From a virus: 64,000 nucleotides of DNA. The stretch is taken from the IMG/VR virus record IMGVR_UViG_3300045738_001212, positions 1-64,000 of that record. One strand, written 5' to 3'. A program made the position numbers and the translations under genes. Below are positions 24,378 to 32,033 of this stretch, in pieces. Numbering within the stretch: the stretch's first letter is position 1; each line of letters starts with the position of its first letter. Below the pieces are notes generated by a model. That model had not been told where the DNA came from. It saw only the letters and a list, made by a program, of their open reading frames with translations, and made no database searches.

Positions 24378-25264
24378 GAAGCATCGCCATACAAAGACCG
24401 GGAGCAATCGGAGACGTACTGATGATCATGAATTGTCTTCCCAAATTAAGAGAGCAATTCGATAGTATTGATTTTTTTTGTCACGAGTCGATTGCGGATG
24501 TCTTACATAACTTTTGTACAACTAGTGGATTGGTAGACGGAATGGGATCGATGGGGTGCTTCTTTGGCCGAGAATCGAGTTATGACAAAATTGTCAATTG
24601 TGTAGGATACCCACTTCGCGAAGGCTACCCCAACGTGAAAATGAAAAAACACCTAGTTTCTTATTTCTCTGACGAGCTAGGGGTGAGTGATTCATTTGAT
24701 AGCGTATCGTTACCTCCGTGCGCTGTCCCAGACAAGATAACGAAAACCCCTTACGTAACCATACAAAATAAAACGGGCTGGTCCGCGTATAAAGAATGGT
24801 GGGGGTGGCAACAACTCGTAGACAAACTAAAAAACGAAAGATCGGACGTGGGCATCTATCAAATCGGCGGGCCTAATGATCCGAGTCTAGAGAACATAGA
24901 TGATTCATTTCTTGGAGACTCGTTCGACGATAACCTAGCGGCGCAAGCTTGGGCGAAAACTCATGTCGGTCTCGATTCCGTATTTAATCATACGTCTAAT
25001 TATCAATGGCGGGATTCAGGAAAAAAGAATTGTGTTATCTTATGGGGATCAACTCAATATAATGCGTCAGGATATAGGCATAACACAAATATTTCCTTGA
25101 ATCTACCGTGCCAGCCCTGCTTCAGAGAAGACCCAGACATCTCCAAGATGTCTAGGGGTGTATGCCCGAACCCCCCAAACCAGACATATCAAAACCCAAA
25201 ACATGAATGCATGGCAGGGATAACGGTAGACACAGTTTACGATGCGGTAACTAACTTGCTATGA
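24374..25264 (+). CDS. glycosyltransferase family 9 (heptosyltransferase-like)
   Basis: 296 residues. The N-terminus RPGAIGDVLM is the conserved GT9 start. The middle has PYVTIQNKTGW, and the C-terminal half has IYQIGGPNDP, KTHVGLDSVFNH and the Cys motif CQPCFRE, as in ADP-heptose transferases. GT-B fold, cytoplasmic. The start is GTG overlapping the preceding stop, and the end overlaps the GT2 start (ATGA). Together the pair could modify host LPS or glycosylate virion proteins; the acceptor is unknown. Confidence 0.8.
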   Translation: MRSIAIQRPGAIGDVLMIMNCLPKLREQFDSIDFFCHESIADVLHNFCTTSGLVDGMGSMGCFFGRESSYDKIVNCVGYPLREGYPNVKMKKHLVSYFSDELGVSDSFDSVSLPPCAVPDKITKTPYVTIQNKTGWSAYKEWWGWQQLVDKLKNERSDVGIYQIGGPNDPSLENIDDSFLGDSFDDNLAAQAWAKTHVGLDSVFNHTSNYQWRDSGKKNCVILWGSTQYNASGYRHNTNISLNLPCQPCFREDPDISKMSRGVCPNPPNQTYQNPKHECMAGITVDTVYDAVTNLL

Positions 25265-26406
25265 AGAAGATAACCCTATGCATGATCGTCAAGGATGAGG
25301 CTCACATCATAAAAAGATGTCTTGATAGCGTTAAAGACCTAGTGGACGAGGCCGTGATCATTGACACGGGGAGTTCGGACAACACAATAAAAGTAATAAA
25401 CGATTTCCTGAAAAACGAGAATTTGCCGGGGAAAGTCATCAAGGAGCCGTGGCAAGATTTCGCATACAATAGAACCTTCGCTCTAAAAGAGGCAAAAAAA
25501 ACTAATTGTGATTATTCTCTAATGATTGATGCCGATGAGGTGCTTAACTTTAGTGACGGCTTCTCCCCCCGGAAGTTTAAAGAATCCCTGAAGGAAGATT
25601 GCTACAATGTGCCAACGAAGACATCCAGTTCATTCTATTTCCGCCCGACGCTAACATCCAACAATAAGAAATTCATATACAAGGCACCTGTACATGAGTT
25701 CCTTGAAGCTCCTAATGATTGCTCTCGCGGCGTGGTAGACCATGAAACTGAATTTTTCAATACGCCAATTCAAGACAGCACAAGAAATAAAGACCCCCGC
25801 AAATATGAGAAGGATGTCGAGGTATTAACGAAAGCCTTGAGTGAAGAGACAGATGCCTTTCTTAAGTCGAGATATACGTTCTACCTTGCTCAGAGCCATA
25901 GGGACGCCGACCAACCAGAAAAAGCCCTAGAGCACTATCTGGAGCGCGGTAAAATGGGCTTCTGGGAAGAAGAGTGCTACATGTCCTACTATAAAGCTGG
26001 ACAACTCAGGGAACAACTAGGCCACCCGGAAGACTCCATACTGAACACCCTGCTGAAAGCCCAAGAACATAATGGTGACCGAATGGAAGCTCTTCATTGC
26101 GCTGTAAAATACTGTAGGACACACAACAGAAATCAACTCGGCTATATTTTGGGCAAGGAAGGAGTAAATAAAAAGTTTCAAGATCATTTTTTGTTTGCAG
26201 AATTGTGGATATATGATTATGCCATGCTAGACGAATTCTCCATTGTGGCTTATTGGGCAGGGCAATACAAAGAGGCTTATCGTTATTGCGAAGCACTACT
26301 TAAAAATTCCAAATTCCCGAAGAACCAGTTGCCGCGATTAAATGAAAACCTTAATTTTGCAAAAGAAAAGCTATATTCTGGTTATTCCTCACAAAAAAAA
26401 CTATAA
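25261..26406 (+). CDS. glycosyltransferase family 2 with C-terminal TPR-like helices
   Basis: 381 residues. LCMIVKDEAHIIKRCLDSV, VIIDTGSSDNT and MIDADEVL (the metal-binding DxD) define a GT-A family 2 enzyme of the subgroup that carries TPR-like repeats. The C-terminal half is helical (FYLAQSHRDADQPEKALEHY, YKAGQLREQLGHPE), consistent with TPRs that bind a protein acceptor. It is coupled to the GT9 gene by a 4-base overlap. Confidence 0.85.
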   Translation: MKKITLCMIVKDEAHIIKRCLDSVKDLVDEAVIIDTGSSDNTIKVINDFLKNENLPGKVIKEPWQDFAYNRTFALKEAKKTNCDYSLMIDADEVLNFSDGFSPRKFKESLKEDCYNVPTKTSSSFYFRPTLTSNNKKFIYKAPVHEFLEAPNDCSRGVVDHETEFFNTPIQDSTRNKDPRKYEKDVEVLTKALSEETDAFLKSRYTFYLAQSHRDADQPEKALEHYLERGKMGFWEEECYMSYYKAGQLREQLGHPEDSILNTLLKAQEHNGDRMEALHCAVKYCRTHNRNQLGYILGKEGVNKKFQDHFLFAELWIYDYAMLDEFSIVAYWAGQYKEAYRYCEALLKNSKFPKNQLPRLNENLNFAKEKLYSGYSSQKKL

Positions 26407-26412
26407 TAAATC

Positions 26413-26877
26413 ATGCCTCAAATGAAATTATTCGGATCACTCAGCAGAGAAGAAAAAATGGTCTTCTTTCAAAGATGCCAAGACCTTCTAGTTAAAAACC
26501 AACCGGACAGTCCCTACGTGTTAAGGGCTAATGCTCAACGCAAAAGTTTCTTTTTAGATATGTTTTTGAAATATCAGGGTCTTGCTTATGAATCGGACAA
26601 TGTAGCTGTCTTGTTCAACAAGCATAGTTGCCCCGGTGGTATTGATGAAATCCATAACAGATATAGAGAACAATTATTTTCCCCGCCAGATTCGAATCCA
26701 AACTGTTATTCCATTGACTTTATTACCACCAAGATGAACAGTGCGCTGCTTAAGGAATTGAGCCCGCATTTCAACGACGAAGGGATAAAGTACATTTCAT
26801 TCTTGAGGGGCACGAAACTTAGCGTATTCGATTTTCAACGATTCAAGGAGTCCTTGTACGAAAAGTTCCGAGTGTAA
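26413..26877 (+). CDS. hypothetical protein, 154 aa
   Basis: Soluble protein beginning MPQMKLFGSLSREEKMVFF, six bases after the GT2 gene. It has a mixed alpha/beta look with no catalytic motif I can name. It ends 6 bases before the convergent gene at 26884, with no clear terminator between them. Its position suggests co-transcription with the two glycosyltransferases. Confidence 0.5.
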   Translation: MPQMKLFGSLSREEKMVFFQRCQDLLVKNQPDSPYVLRANAQRKSFFLDMFLKYQGLAYESDNVAVLFNKHSCPGGIDEIHNRYREQLFSPPDSNPNCYSIDFITTKMNSALLKELSPHFNDEGIKYISFLRGTKLSVFDFQRFKESLYEKFRV

Positions 26878-26883
26878 CGTCGA

Positions 26884-27078
26884 TTATTCTTCAAGTACAC
26901 TTTCGACCTCATCAAAGTCCAAGAATCCCTCTTCCTTTAGGTAGATCGATATGTTTGCTGCTTTAGCAAAGTCCTTACTGGAATCGTCCTGCCTATTCGG
27001 AAAGACTAGTTCTTTCTTGTAGTAATCGATGATTACGTCTTCTCCATGCACGGTCATTGATAGAAACATTTTCTTCAT
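26884..27078 (-). CDS. small acidic protein, 64 aa, leaderless
   Basis: The start is set at ATG 27078 (MKKMFLSMTV) because TTGACT-N17-TATAGT ends 7 bases upstream, so a longer frame to 27135 would run through the promoter. The C-terminus is acidic (DFDEVESVLEE). Function unknown. Confidence 0.6.
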   Translation of the reverse strand: MKKMFLSMTVHGEDVIIDYYKKELVFPNRQDDSSKDFAKAANISIYLKEEGFLDFDEVESVLEE

Positions 27079-27085
27079 TACTAAA

Positions 27086-27114
27086 ACTATAGCAGATATC
27101 TGCTTTGAAGTCAA
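27086..27114 (-). promoter_or_regulatory. leaderless promoter for the 64-aa gene
   Basis: TTGACT, 17 bases, TATAGT, then TTTAGTA and ATG 27078. The spacer contains the palindrome GCAGATATCTGC (27091-27102), a possible operator. Confidence 0.65.
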
Positions 27115-27118
27115 GTAT

Positions 27119-27448
27119 CTATTGACCTTGAACAACTTCTAAAAGTTGCAAATTTTGTCGCTCCAGACTCCTGTTCTCCATGTACCAAAAAACATTTAAA
27201 GCTAAACTCATACCTAGTGCCGCCGACAAGAGGTACAGCGTTGCTGTTTTGCAAAATTCTTTAATTGATCCTAACGGGAAAGCTCCACAGTTCATTTTTT
27301 TAATCCTTTTCTGGGGTTTTGGTGTGATTTTCTGTTTTTTCTTCTTTTTCGGATGCCAATCTCCGTCATGGTACTCGTAGTCACTCGCATCTTCACGAGC
27401 GTTAAGCTGCCATTTGCCATTTACGTAAACCGCTTTGTCTTGCTTCAT
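27119..27448 (-). CDS. single-pass membrane protein, 109 aa
   Basis: Hydrophilic N-terminal 65 residues with a Lys/Pro-rich stretch (KKKKKQKITPKPQKRIKK), then a hydrophobic segment (TLYLLSAALGMSLALNVFWY) near residues 70-90, and a short C-terminal coil (RSLERQNLQLLEVVQ). It starts one base after the PhoH stop. Function unknown. Confidence 0.55.
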   Translation of the reverse strand: MKQDKAVYVNGKWQLNAREDASDYEYHDGDWHPKKKKKQKITPKPQKRIKKMNCGAFPLGSIKEFCKTATLYLLSAALGMSLALNVFWYMENRSLERQNLQLLEVVQGQ

Positions 27449-27449
27449 T

Positions 27450-28235
27450 TCATTCTACGTTTTTAAGTCTTGTGATTAGAAATTTGACAAGTTTTGACCT
27501 CATAATATCTTCTTCTGTGAAAGAGAATGTGTGGATTCCCATTTCTCGACTTTCTTCGTCGCTAAAGGTCTTTGCCATCTTTTCAAATCCGCCTATTAGT
27601 TGATGGCTCTTAATGTCTGTTTGCATTGGGTCTGCTAGGACAAAACATTTGCTGCCTTTCCCAAGCCTAGTTAGAACGGTGGTGATTTCTTTTATGGTGC
27701 TGTTTTGTGCTTCATCTAAAATTATGCACTTGGCAGTCCAATTCATTCCCCGCGCAAAATTAACAGGGAACATGCTTATTCTTTTTTGTTCTTCTAATTT
27801 TTCTATTCGAGTGTTTAGGAGAAGCTCGTCCAATTTGTCCAGAAAAGGTAAATTATAGAATCTTAGTTTGTCTTCTGCGCTTCCGGGTAAGAAGCCTAAA
27901 CTGTGTGCGCCGCTTTCCACGGCAGAGCGAAGGTACATGATATCAGATATGACTTTCATGTTTAGTAATTGAAGAGAGCAATACACCGAGAGCAGAGTTT
28001 TAGAAGAGCCAGCGGGACCGTCAACAAACATGACCTTTGTGTCGGGATGCAAAGCTATCTTAAAGAACTCCTTTTGCCTTTCGGTCCAAGGGAACTGTTT
28101 AATTTTAATAAGTCTTTTTATTGGGTTGGGATTTTTAAAACTATCCGATAGGGAATCTTCCATTTCTTGAACTTCTTGTTGTAATTCCAATTTTCCCGCC
28201 GCTCTGGACCTTTTGCTAGGCATTTTGTCTTTCAC
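27450..28235 (-). CDS. phoH: PhoH-like ATPase
   Basis: Walker A FVDGPAGSSKT (about 76-86), TKCIILDEAQNST (Walker B) and the conserved ADPMQTD block identify a PhoH-family P-loop ATPase, common in marine phages and often linked to phosphate stress or RNA metabolism. A GTG start at 28235 gives 261 residues, while an ATG at 28223 (MPSKRSRAAG) with AAGGTG 11 bases upstream is an equally good start. An AAGTGTATA element lies just upstream. Confidence 0.85.
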   Translation of the reverse strand: MKDKMPSKRSRAAGKLELQQEVQEMEDSLSDSFKNPNPIKRLIKIKQFPWTERQKEFFKIALHPDTKVMFVDGPAGSSKTLLSVYCSLQLLNMKVISDIMYLRSAVESGAHSLGFLPGSAEDKLRFYNLPFLDKLDELLLNTRIEKLEEQKRISMFPVNFARGMNWTAKCIILDEAQNSTIKEITTVLTRLGKGSKCFVLADPMQTDIKSHQLIGGFEKMAKTFSDEESREMGIHTFSFTEEDIMRSKLVKFLITRLKNVE

Positions 28236-28245
28236 CTTACATAGA

Positions 28246-28254
28246 TATACACTT
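28246..28254 (-). promoter_or_regulatory. AAGTGTATA promoter-like element before phoH
   Basis: Minus-strand TCTAAGTGTATATC, ending 10 bases before the GTG start of phoH. It matches the AAGTGTAAT class at seven of nine positions. The rest of the 28256-28476 gap holds a weak hairpin (CCCCGTCGGGAT, about 28329) and no gene I can support. Confidence 0.35.
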
Positions 28255-28476
28255 AGATAGGTAGTCTACGAAAAGCCTTCTTAGTTATGCGAACCAATTG
28301 AAATGCAAATAAAAATTTTAAAAAAGATACCCCGTCGGGATTTTTCGAACCCTAATGCAACTGAAAGGTTTGGTCTCGGGGAGACTGAAAAATAGCACCC
28401 CCCTACCGCCTGACAATTTCCATTTAGAAAAAATTTGCAATATTGGGGCCGGGGGGAATTGCTTTTTTTATTTTTC

Positions 28477-28505
28477 TTGACGAGTTCCCGTTTCTGTGTT
28501 ATATT
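28477..28505 (+). promoter_or_regulatory. leaderless promoter, plus strand
   Basis: TTGACG, 17 bases, TATATT (28500-28505), then GTACCC and ATG 28512. The transcript start is predicted at the start codon. Confidence 0.7.
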
Positions 28506-28511
28506 GTACCC

Positions 28512-28718
28512 ATGAGCGAGACCTACAATGACCCTTCTGATTCCACCCGTGTGCGCGAGCGTTGTGAAGACGCGCCGTGCTGCGGCTGCTGCGGCCCCGA
28601 TACCGTGGGCGGCTACGACCCCCAACCCTACGGCGGCTTTGAAGGCCAGTGGGCTGGTGACGGCTCCGGTTTGGATGACCTCGCGGACTTTAACGCGATG
28701 GAGGGCATGGATATGTGA
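28512..28718 (+). CDS. small Cys-rich acidic protein, 68 aa
   Basis: Starts MSETYNDP at the first ATG after its promoter. The codons ATGAGCGAGACCTAC match the starts of three other leaderless genes or leaders. CCGCCG sits near residue 23, the rest is Gly/Asp/Tyr-rich, and it ends MEGMDM. Base composition is more GC-rich than the flanking genes. Possibly metal-binding; no family known. Confidence 0.6.
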   Translation: MSETYNDPSDSTRVRERCEDAPCCGCCGPDTVGGYDPQPYGGFEGQWAGDGSGLDDLADFNAMEGMDM

Positions 28719-28730
28719 ATAACTTTACCC

Positions 28731-28759
28731 TTGACAAGGGGACGTTCGTGTGTTAATAT
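28731..28759 (+). promoter_or_regulatory. leaderless promoter, plus strand
   Basis: TTGACA, 17 bases, TAATAT, then TATACCA and ATG 28767. It begins 12 bases after the previous stop codon, so each of these two small genes has its own promoter. Confidence 0.7.
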
Positions 28760-28766
28760 TATACCA

Positions 28767-28943
28767 ATGATGAACGAGACGACATTTGAAGTTAGCTGGG
28801 CCTACGGCGAAACCACCTTTATCAACGCCCGTGACGAGGCGCAAGCCGAGCGTATGGCCGCGCAGATGGGCAGAGCCCACGGGTTGGGCAAGGTCAAGTG
28901 GGTGCGTCACGCATCGCTGGACAAGGCAAACAGCGAGTTTTAA
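28767..28943 (+). CDS. small protein, 58 aa
   Basis: Starts ATGATGAACGAG immediately after its promoter (7 bases beyond the -10). The sequence (TFEVSWAYGETTFINARDEAQAERMAAQMG) has a beta-hairpin then helix pattern, like the small xYxVxV...A...A proteins found elsewhere in this window. It is followed by a hairpin (28957-28982). Confidence 0.6.
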   Translation: MMNETTFEVSWAYGETTFINARDEAQAERMAAQMGRAHGLGKVKWVRHASLDKANSEF

Positions 28944-28956
28944 CGACTTACCCCTT

Positions 28957-29015
28957 TAACTCGCCGCGAAGCGGTGAGTTAAGGAAGCCCCCGCACTTTT
29001 TTCAACTCAGTGCAA
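28957..29015 (+). terminator. hairpin plus CACTGAGTT element after the plus-strand pair
   Basis: TTAACTCgCCGC-GAA-GCGGtGAGTTAA forms a near-perfect hairpin. It is followed by AAGCCCCCGCACTTTTTT and CAACTCAGTGCAA. This is one of eight copies of the CACTGAGTT-type element between 28.9 and 40.1 kb. Confidence 0.5.
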
Positions 29016-29060
29016 CAAAAACATCTCAGGACAGATGCGCTTATTTCGTTCCGATTAAAA

Positions 29061-29108
29061 TTTGCTATTTTCTTAATTTAAATTTGCTGAATTTGCTATT
29101 TTCTTAAT
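29061..29108. repeat. direct repeat TTTGCTATTTTCTTAATTT, two copies
   Basis: Copies start near 29061 and 29090, directly 3' of the SleB gene. Related AATTTGCTATTTT strings recur in the 42.9-43.1 kb array, so this may be a dispersed short repeat. Confidence 0.4.
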
Positions 29109-29557
29109 TTGAAAAACTTATGTTTACCAACGATTTTTATAGGTGTGCTTGTGCGCGTCCAATAGTTGTGAGTGTTAACGTGACAGTAGTGGTCGGCATT
29201 GCCAACGTAGCTATGCTGTAAGTTGTTTATGTTTGTTGCAAGCATCTTTGCATAGGCCGCGTGTTGGTGCGTCTTTAATAGCGTGGGTAGTTTCTTTCTA
29301 TTAGGGTCACGCTCATCCCAACAAGAGAATTGCCATATCCTCTTACCCTTTTGCAAGCAGACTTGCTTTGCTGTTTTGTTTCTATTGATTACACGTTGAG
29401 CGATAACACAGGCCACGCCATACATACCGGCTTCGCCCTCGCCACGCGCTTCGCCTAAGATCGTCATGGCTACCACGTCGCGTTCGGTATACTCTTCGGC
29501 ACACAGCCCCATCAGTATAATAAAAAGCATGACAAAAAATATAAATCTAACGAACAT
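29096..29557 (-). CDS. SleB-type cell-wall hydrolase (candidate endolysin)
   Basis: 153 residues. An N-terminal hydrophobic signal or anchor (FIFFVMLFIILMGLCAEE) is followed by a Hydrolase_2/SleB domain: RDVVAMTILGEARGEGEAGMYGVACVIAQRV (catalytic Glu in GEARGE) and HYCHVNTHNYW near the C-terminus. SleB-type enzymes cleave peptidoglycan. The signal suggests export by Sec (a SAR- or secreted-type lysin). Start ATG 29557 follows AAAAGGATTATTT. It is separate from the holin/spanin-type cluster at 57-58.5 kb. Confidence 0.8.
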   Translation of the reverse strand: MFVRFIFFVMLFIILMGLCAEEYTERDVVAMTILGEARGEGEAGMYGVACVIAQRVINRNKTAKQVCLQKGKRIWQFSCWDERDPNRKKLPTLLKTHQHAAYAKMLATNINNLQHSYVGNADHYCHVNTHNYWTRTSTPIKIVGKHKFFKLRK

Positions 29558-29635
29558 AAATAATCCTTTTGTTGAATGTTAAAAGTAGGGTGACGCAAGG
29601 AGAGACCACTAACCTTGCGCCACCCTGTTCTATGA

Positions 29636-30019
29636 CTACCACCAGCACGAGTAAACTATCTTCCACCCGCCAGCTAGTGCCTTCCTAGCCTTCTGGATGA
29701 ATTCGATGTCGTCATCCTTGTAGCCGTATTCACCTTCATAATCCTCATAGGAATCATTGCCGAAGAAGAAGCCTCCTGTCTCTGGTAGTTCCTTGTCTAG
29801 GATAGCTTGCTCTAGGCTGTCCAAATCCTCCTCGTCAATAGTTACATCAACAAGATTGAATTCTCCATCGCCACCCTTGCTGCGCCAAAGCTCTTCCATC
29901 CACCCTTGCAAGCGATTATGCTTGCGCCAGTAGTGAAGCTCCGTCTTGGTGATGGTGTCGGTGCGTGTGTCTGAATCGTAGTCAGACTTAACTTGATATG
30001 CTGTTTGGTCGAGTCCCAT
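29636..30019 (-). CDS. conserved phage protein with WRKHNRLQGWMEEL and GFFFG motifs
   Basis: 127 residues. MGLDQTAY, then YWRKHNRLQGWMEELW, DLDSLEQAI, LPETGGFFFG and a C-terminal WW. This combination recurs in marine phages. I recall it sometimes labelled phosphoglycerate kinase, but no kinase motif is visible here. Shine-Dalgarno AGGAGA precedes the ATG. It is second in the operon after the 93-residue gene. Confidence 0.6.
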   Translation of the reverse strand: MGLDQTAYQVKSDYDSDTRTDTITKTELHYWRKHNRLQGWMEELWRSKGGDGEFNLVDVTIDEEDLDSLEQAILDKELPETGGFFFGNDSYEDYEGEYGYKDDDIEFIQKARKALAGGWKIVYSCWW

Positions 30020-30028
30020 AGTAATCTC

Positions 30029-30310
30029 CTAGTTAGTGGTTGCGGTTGGTAGTGGTGGTAGTGCCAGCGGTTTAGGTAGCGGTGGCAACGGTGGGAGGCT
30101 GGCCATGTAAGCCAATCTCTCTACTTCAGCGAATGAAATACTGAATTGCTTCTTTAAGATAGGCAGCGCAGCCTTAATCTTGTAGAGGCGATAGGCTTCA
30201 GCCTTTGCCTCCTCGTGGGTTGCGCCTTCCTTCTTTCGGGCTTTGATGTGGTTGGTTACTTCAGCAGCCTTGACTGCGTTGCGAGCTTGGTAGGTTTTGT
30301 ATGTCTTCAT
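30029..30310 (-). CDS. hypothetical protein, 93 aa, leaderless
   Basis: The start is ATG 30310 (MKTYKTYQ), not an upstream one, because TTGACA-N17-CATACT ends 7 bases before it. The protein is Ala/Lys-rich and helical, ending in a Pro/Leu repeat (PPLPPLPKPLALPPLP). Function unknown. Confidence 0.6.
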   Translation of the reverse strand: MKTYKTYQARNAVKAAEVTNHIKARKKEGATHEEAKAEAYRLYKIKAALPILKKQFSISFAEVERLAYMASLPPLPPLPKPLALPPLPTATTN

Positions 30311-30317
30311 TGGTAAG

Positions 30318-30346
30318 AGTATGCCTGAATTTGGTGTTGGTGTCAA
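30318..30346 (-). promoter_or_regulatory. leaderless promoter
   Basis: TTGACA, 17 bases, CATACT, TTACCA-type 7-base gap, ATG 30310. Confidence 0.65.
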
Positions 30347-30354
30347 GTTTATTC

Positions 30355-30597
30355 CTATATGGTTACCGCTGAGAGGCCGTTGGCTAGGATGGGCCGCTTG
30401 TGCAACGGCGCGAACGAATTGATGCGATGCCAGTTGAATCGGCGGATGACGTTTTCATAACCGTCACGGCATACCGTAGCGACAAAGCCCCCGTTGCCCG
30501 AAAAGAAGAATTCGTCGGGCGTGAGGATGAGATAGTTTTCAGTCTTGCCGTTGGCCTTGGTGTAGTTGAGTTCGAATGCTTTCTTGGTGTATGTCAT
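30355..30597 (-). CDS. hypothetical protein, 80 aa, leaderless
   Basis: The start is fixed at ATG 30597 (MTYTKKAFELNYTKANGK) by TTGACA-N17-TATATT ending 6 bases upstream. Beta-rich with a Gly/Phe stretch (FFFSGNGGFVATV). No family recognised. Confidence 0.6.
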   Translation of the reverse strand: MTYTKKAFELNYTKANGKTENYLILTPDEFFFSGNGGFVATVCRDGYENVIRRFNWHRINSFAPLHKRPILANGLSAVTI

Positions 30598-30603
30598 GGT
30601 TAT

Positions 30604-30632
30604 AATATACCATGAAAGAGCCTCGTTGTCAA
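30604..30632 (-). promoter_or_regulatory. leaderless promoter
   Basis: TTGACA, 17 bases, TATATT, ATAACC, ATG 30597. The -35 lies just after the stop codon of the upstream TM micropeptide. Confidence 0.7.
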
Positions 30633-30640
30633 GCAGTTTC

Positions 30641-30739
30641 TCACAGTGTTTCAATGTAAATCCCTGTTGCCAGTATCACCACGAATGACACGATGCCAAT
30701 AATGAGAACAAAATAAATATCTCTGAAATCGTCTTTCAT
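30641..30739 (-). CDS. TM micropeptide, 32 aa
   Basis: ATG 30739 overlaps the stop of the upstream gene (ATGA) and has the Shine-Dalgarno GGAGGG within that gene's last codons. The peptide is one hydrophobic helix (FVLIIGIVSFVVILATGIY) with acidic ends. It ends just before the next promoter. Small inner-membrane peptides of this kind may tune holins or host membrane complexes; role unknown. Confidence 0.6.
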   Translation of the reverse strand: MKDDFRDIYFVLIIGIVSFVVILATGIYIETL

Positions 30740-30954
30740 AATCCCTCCTTGATATAATTATGCGTTCCCATCTTTTCAATAAAATGAGTTTCAAGCATAT
30801 CAAATTGATGCATCGCCGTGCCTCTGTTGTTGGCCCATTCTAACGCCCTAAAGAGTGAACAAGCTTTTTGATAAGTCTCACACACTTGAGCCGCTGCTAT
30901 GTTTTGATGCACTGACGTTGGCACTACGTTTTGTTCTTTTCCGTTTTTGGTCAT
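30736..30954 (-). CDS. hypothetical protein, 72 aa
   Basis: MTKNGKEQNVVPTSVHQNIAAAQ...; helical, soluble. The start overlaps the stop of the 37-residue gene (ATGA) and the stop overlaps the TM micropeptide start, so the three are coupled from the promoter at 31071-31099. Confidence 0.55.
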   Translation of the reverse strand: MTKNGKEQNVVPTSVHQNIAAAQVCETYQKACSLFRALEWANNRGTAMHQFDMLETHFIEKMGTHNYIKEGL

Positions 30955-31064
30955 AAAGGTTTCTTGTGTTTAGGTTTCCGAGTGTAAGAGCCTTTGCCCT
31001 TCTTAACGCGATGCTCACGGGACGCGCTGCCCATGTAGCCCTCTTTGTTTTTCCGCGCTTTCAT
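30951..31064 (-). CDS. basic micropeptide, 37 aa, leaderless
   Basis: ATG 31064 lies 6 bases after TATATT of a perfect TTGACA-N17 promoter. The peptide (MKARKNKEGYMGSASREHRV...HKKPL) is strongly basic. It is coupled to the next gene by ATGA. Possibly nucleic-acid binding. Confidence 0.6.
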   Translation of the reverse strand: MKARKNKEGYMGSASREHRVKKGKGSYTRKPKHKKPL

Positions 31065-31070
31065 AGTGAT

Positions 31071-31099
31071 AATATACCACTGAAACGTCTCACTGTCAA
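31071..31099 (-). promoter_or_regulatory. leaderless promoter, part of the 107-bp repeat
   Basis: TTGACA, 17 bases, TATATT, ATCACT, ATG 31064. The -35 and most of the spacer lie in a 107-bp sequence repeated at 33151-33257. Confidence 0.7.
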
Positions 31100-31189
31100 G
31101 GATAAACCACCCAACCCGCCGCGTAGCGGTGGGTTGTTTTAGCTTGCACTGAGATAAAAAATCTGCGGGCGTTTTTCTGACTCACTGTC
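31083..31189. repeat. 107-bp direct repeat, copy 1 (other at 33151-33257)
   Basis: Base-for-base identical by eye. It spans the -35/spacer of a promoter, a hairpin AACCCGCCGC-GTA-GCGGTGGGTT (31113-31135) and a CACTGAGATAAAAAAT...GCGGGCGTTTTT element. It therefore joins the end of one cassette to the promoter of the next. Confidence 0.85.
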
Positions 31190-31194
31190 AAGCC

Positions 31195-31617
31195 TTAAAC
31201 TACAGCCCAGCACCGATGCCCCACGAAACAATACGCTGATTTGGCGATGGGACGTTTCTCTTTTACCGTCACAAAAGTCTTATGCTTGTAAGGGTCGTAA
31301 GTCACCTCCACCCACTTGCCATCCACAGCCATCGTCTTCGCTTGCTTTAGCATCTCTTGAGGGGAAATCATATTTACAACAGGGCGATGCCCGGTATACG
31401 TAATCCACTTACCGCGCACGTAGGCGTGTACGTTCTTACGCATCTCATCCCGGACGCGATCATTGCCCTTGGCACCAACGACGAATTCAACATCATGCAA
31501 CAGAATACCTCTCACATGTTTGGCCACTAGGCCATCGTGTCGGGTACGCACCGAGTAAACCCGATCCGTCTTGTCTCCCCTGTGCAGGTTCCTGTAAACG
31601 TCTACCTTGCTTTTCAT
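31195..31617 (-). CDS. hypothetical protein, 140 aa
   Basis: Basic protein (MKSKVDVYRNLHRGDKTDRVYSVRTRHDG...). The start overlaps the stop of the upstream gene (TAATG) with GGAGAA as Shine-Dalgarno. Beta-rich, no motif recognised. Confidence 0.55.
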   Translation of the reverse strand: MKSKVDVYRNLHRGDKTDRVYSVRTRHDGLVAKHVRGILLHDVEFVVGAKGNDRVRDEMRKNVHAYVRGKWITYTGHRPVVNMISPQEMLKQAKTMAVDGKWVEVTYDPYKHKTFVTVKEKRPIAKSAYCFVGHRCWAVV

Positions 31618-31997
31618 TAGTCTACGTTCTCCATGTCGTCGTGCATCATATTCTCAAGCTTGCCAATCTTGTCATCGCTTAACCCCGCTCGCCAATCATC
31701 ATCATCATATTCATTCTCCTCCTTCTCCCAGCGGTATCCCTCTGGCGGCATGATGTGCCACAAATCATTCGCCCTTGCCTCGCCTATGATGTAAGGCTTA
31801 ATCTCTTCCATTGAAACGTCGCCCCATTCATTCTCAACACCCATAACGTAGCCGAAGGCTATGCCGTTTTCGTCTGGCTCTCCCAGATAATACTCCCACA
31901 TATTCCGAAGGATGATGTGCTGGTGAACGGTGAACGCGCTGATGGGTAAGGTGCGGTTGTTTATGGGGACTATGTTTCTAGGTTTTGTAGGTTTCAT
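31617..31997 (-). CDS. hypothetical protein, 126 aa, leaderless MKPT start
   Basis: Starts ATGAAACCTACAAAACC, sharing its first 11 bases with four other leaderless genes. The C-terminal half is very acidic (KEENEYDDDDW...DDMENVD). TTGACA-N17-TACATT ends 7 bases before the ATG. Confidence 0.6.
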   Translation of the reverse strand: MKPTKPRNIVPINNRTLPISAFTVHQHIILRNMWEYYLGEPDENGIAFGYVMGVENEWGDVSMEEIKPYIIGEARANDLWHIMPPEGYRWEKEENEYDDDDWRAGLSDDKIGKLENMMHDDMENVD

Positions 31998-32004
31998 TAG
32001 GTAT

Positions 32005-32033
32005 AATGTAACACTTTAGAGGCCGCTTGTCAA
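32005..32033 (-). promoter_or_regulatory. leaderless promoter (CTCTAAAGTGT spacer family)
   Basis: TTGACA, spacer AGCGGCCTCTAAAGTGT, TACATT, ATACCTA, ATG 31997. The spacer is nearly identical to those at 32331, 32585 and 32832, so these four promoters share ancestry beyond the core boxes. Confidence 0.75.

Noticed and set aside
29636-30019. Phosphoglycerate kinase
   Set aside because: I recall similar phage proteins carrying this label, but no kinase fold motif or ATP site is visible in 127 residues.
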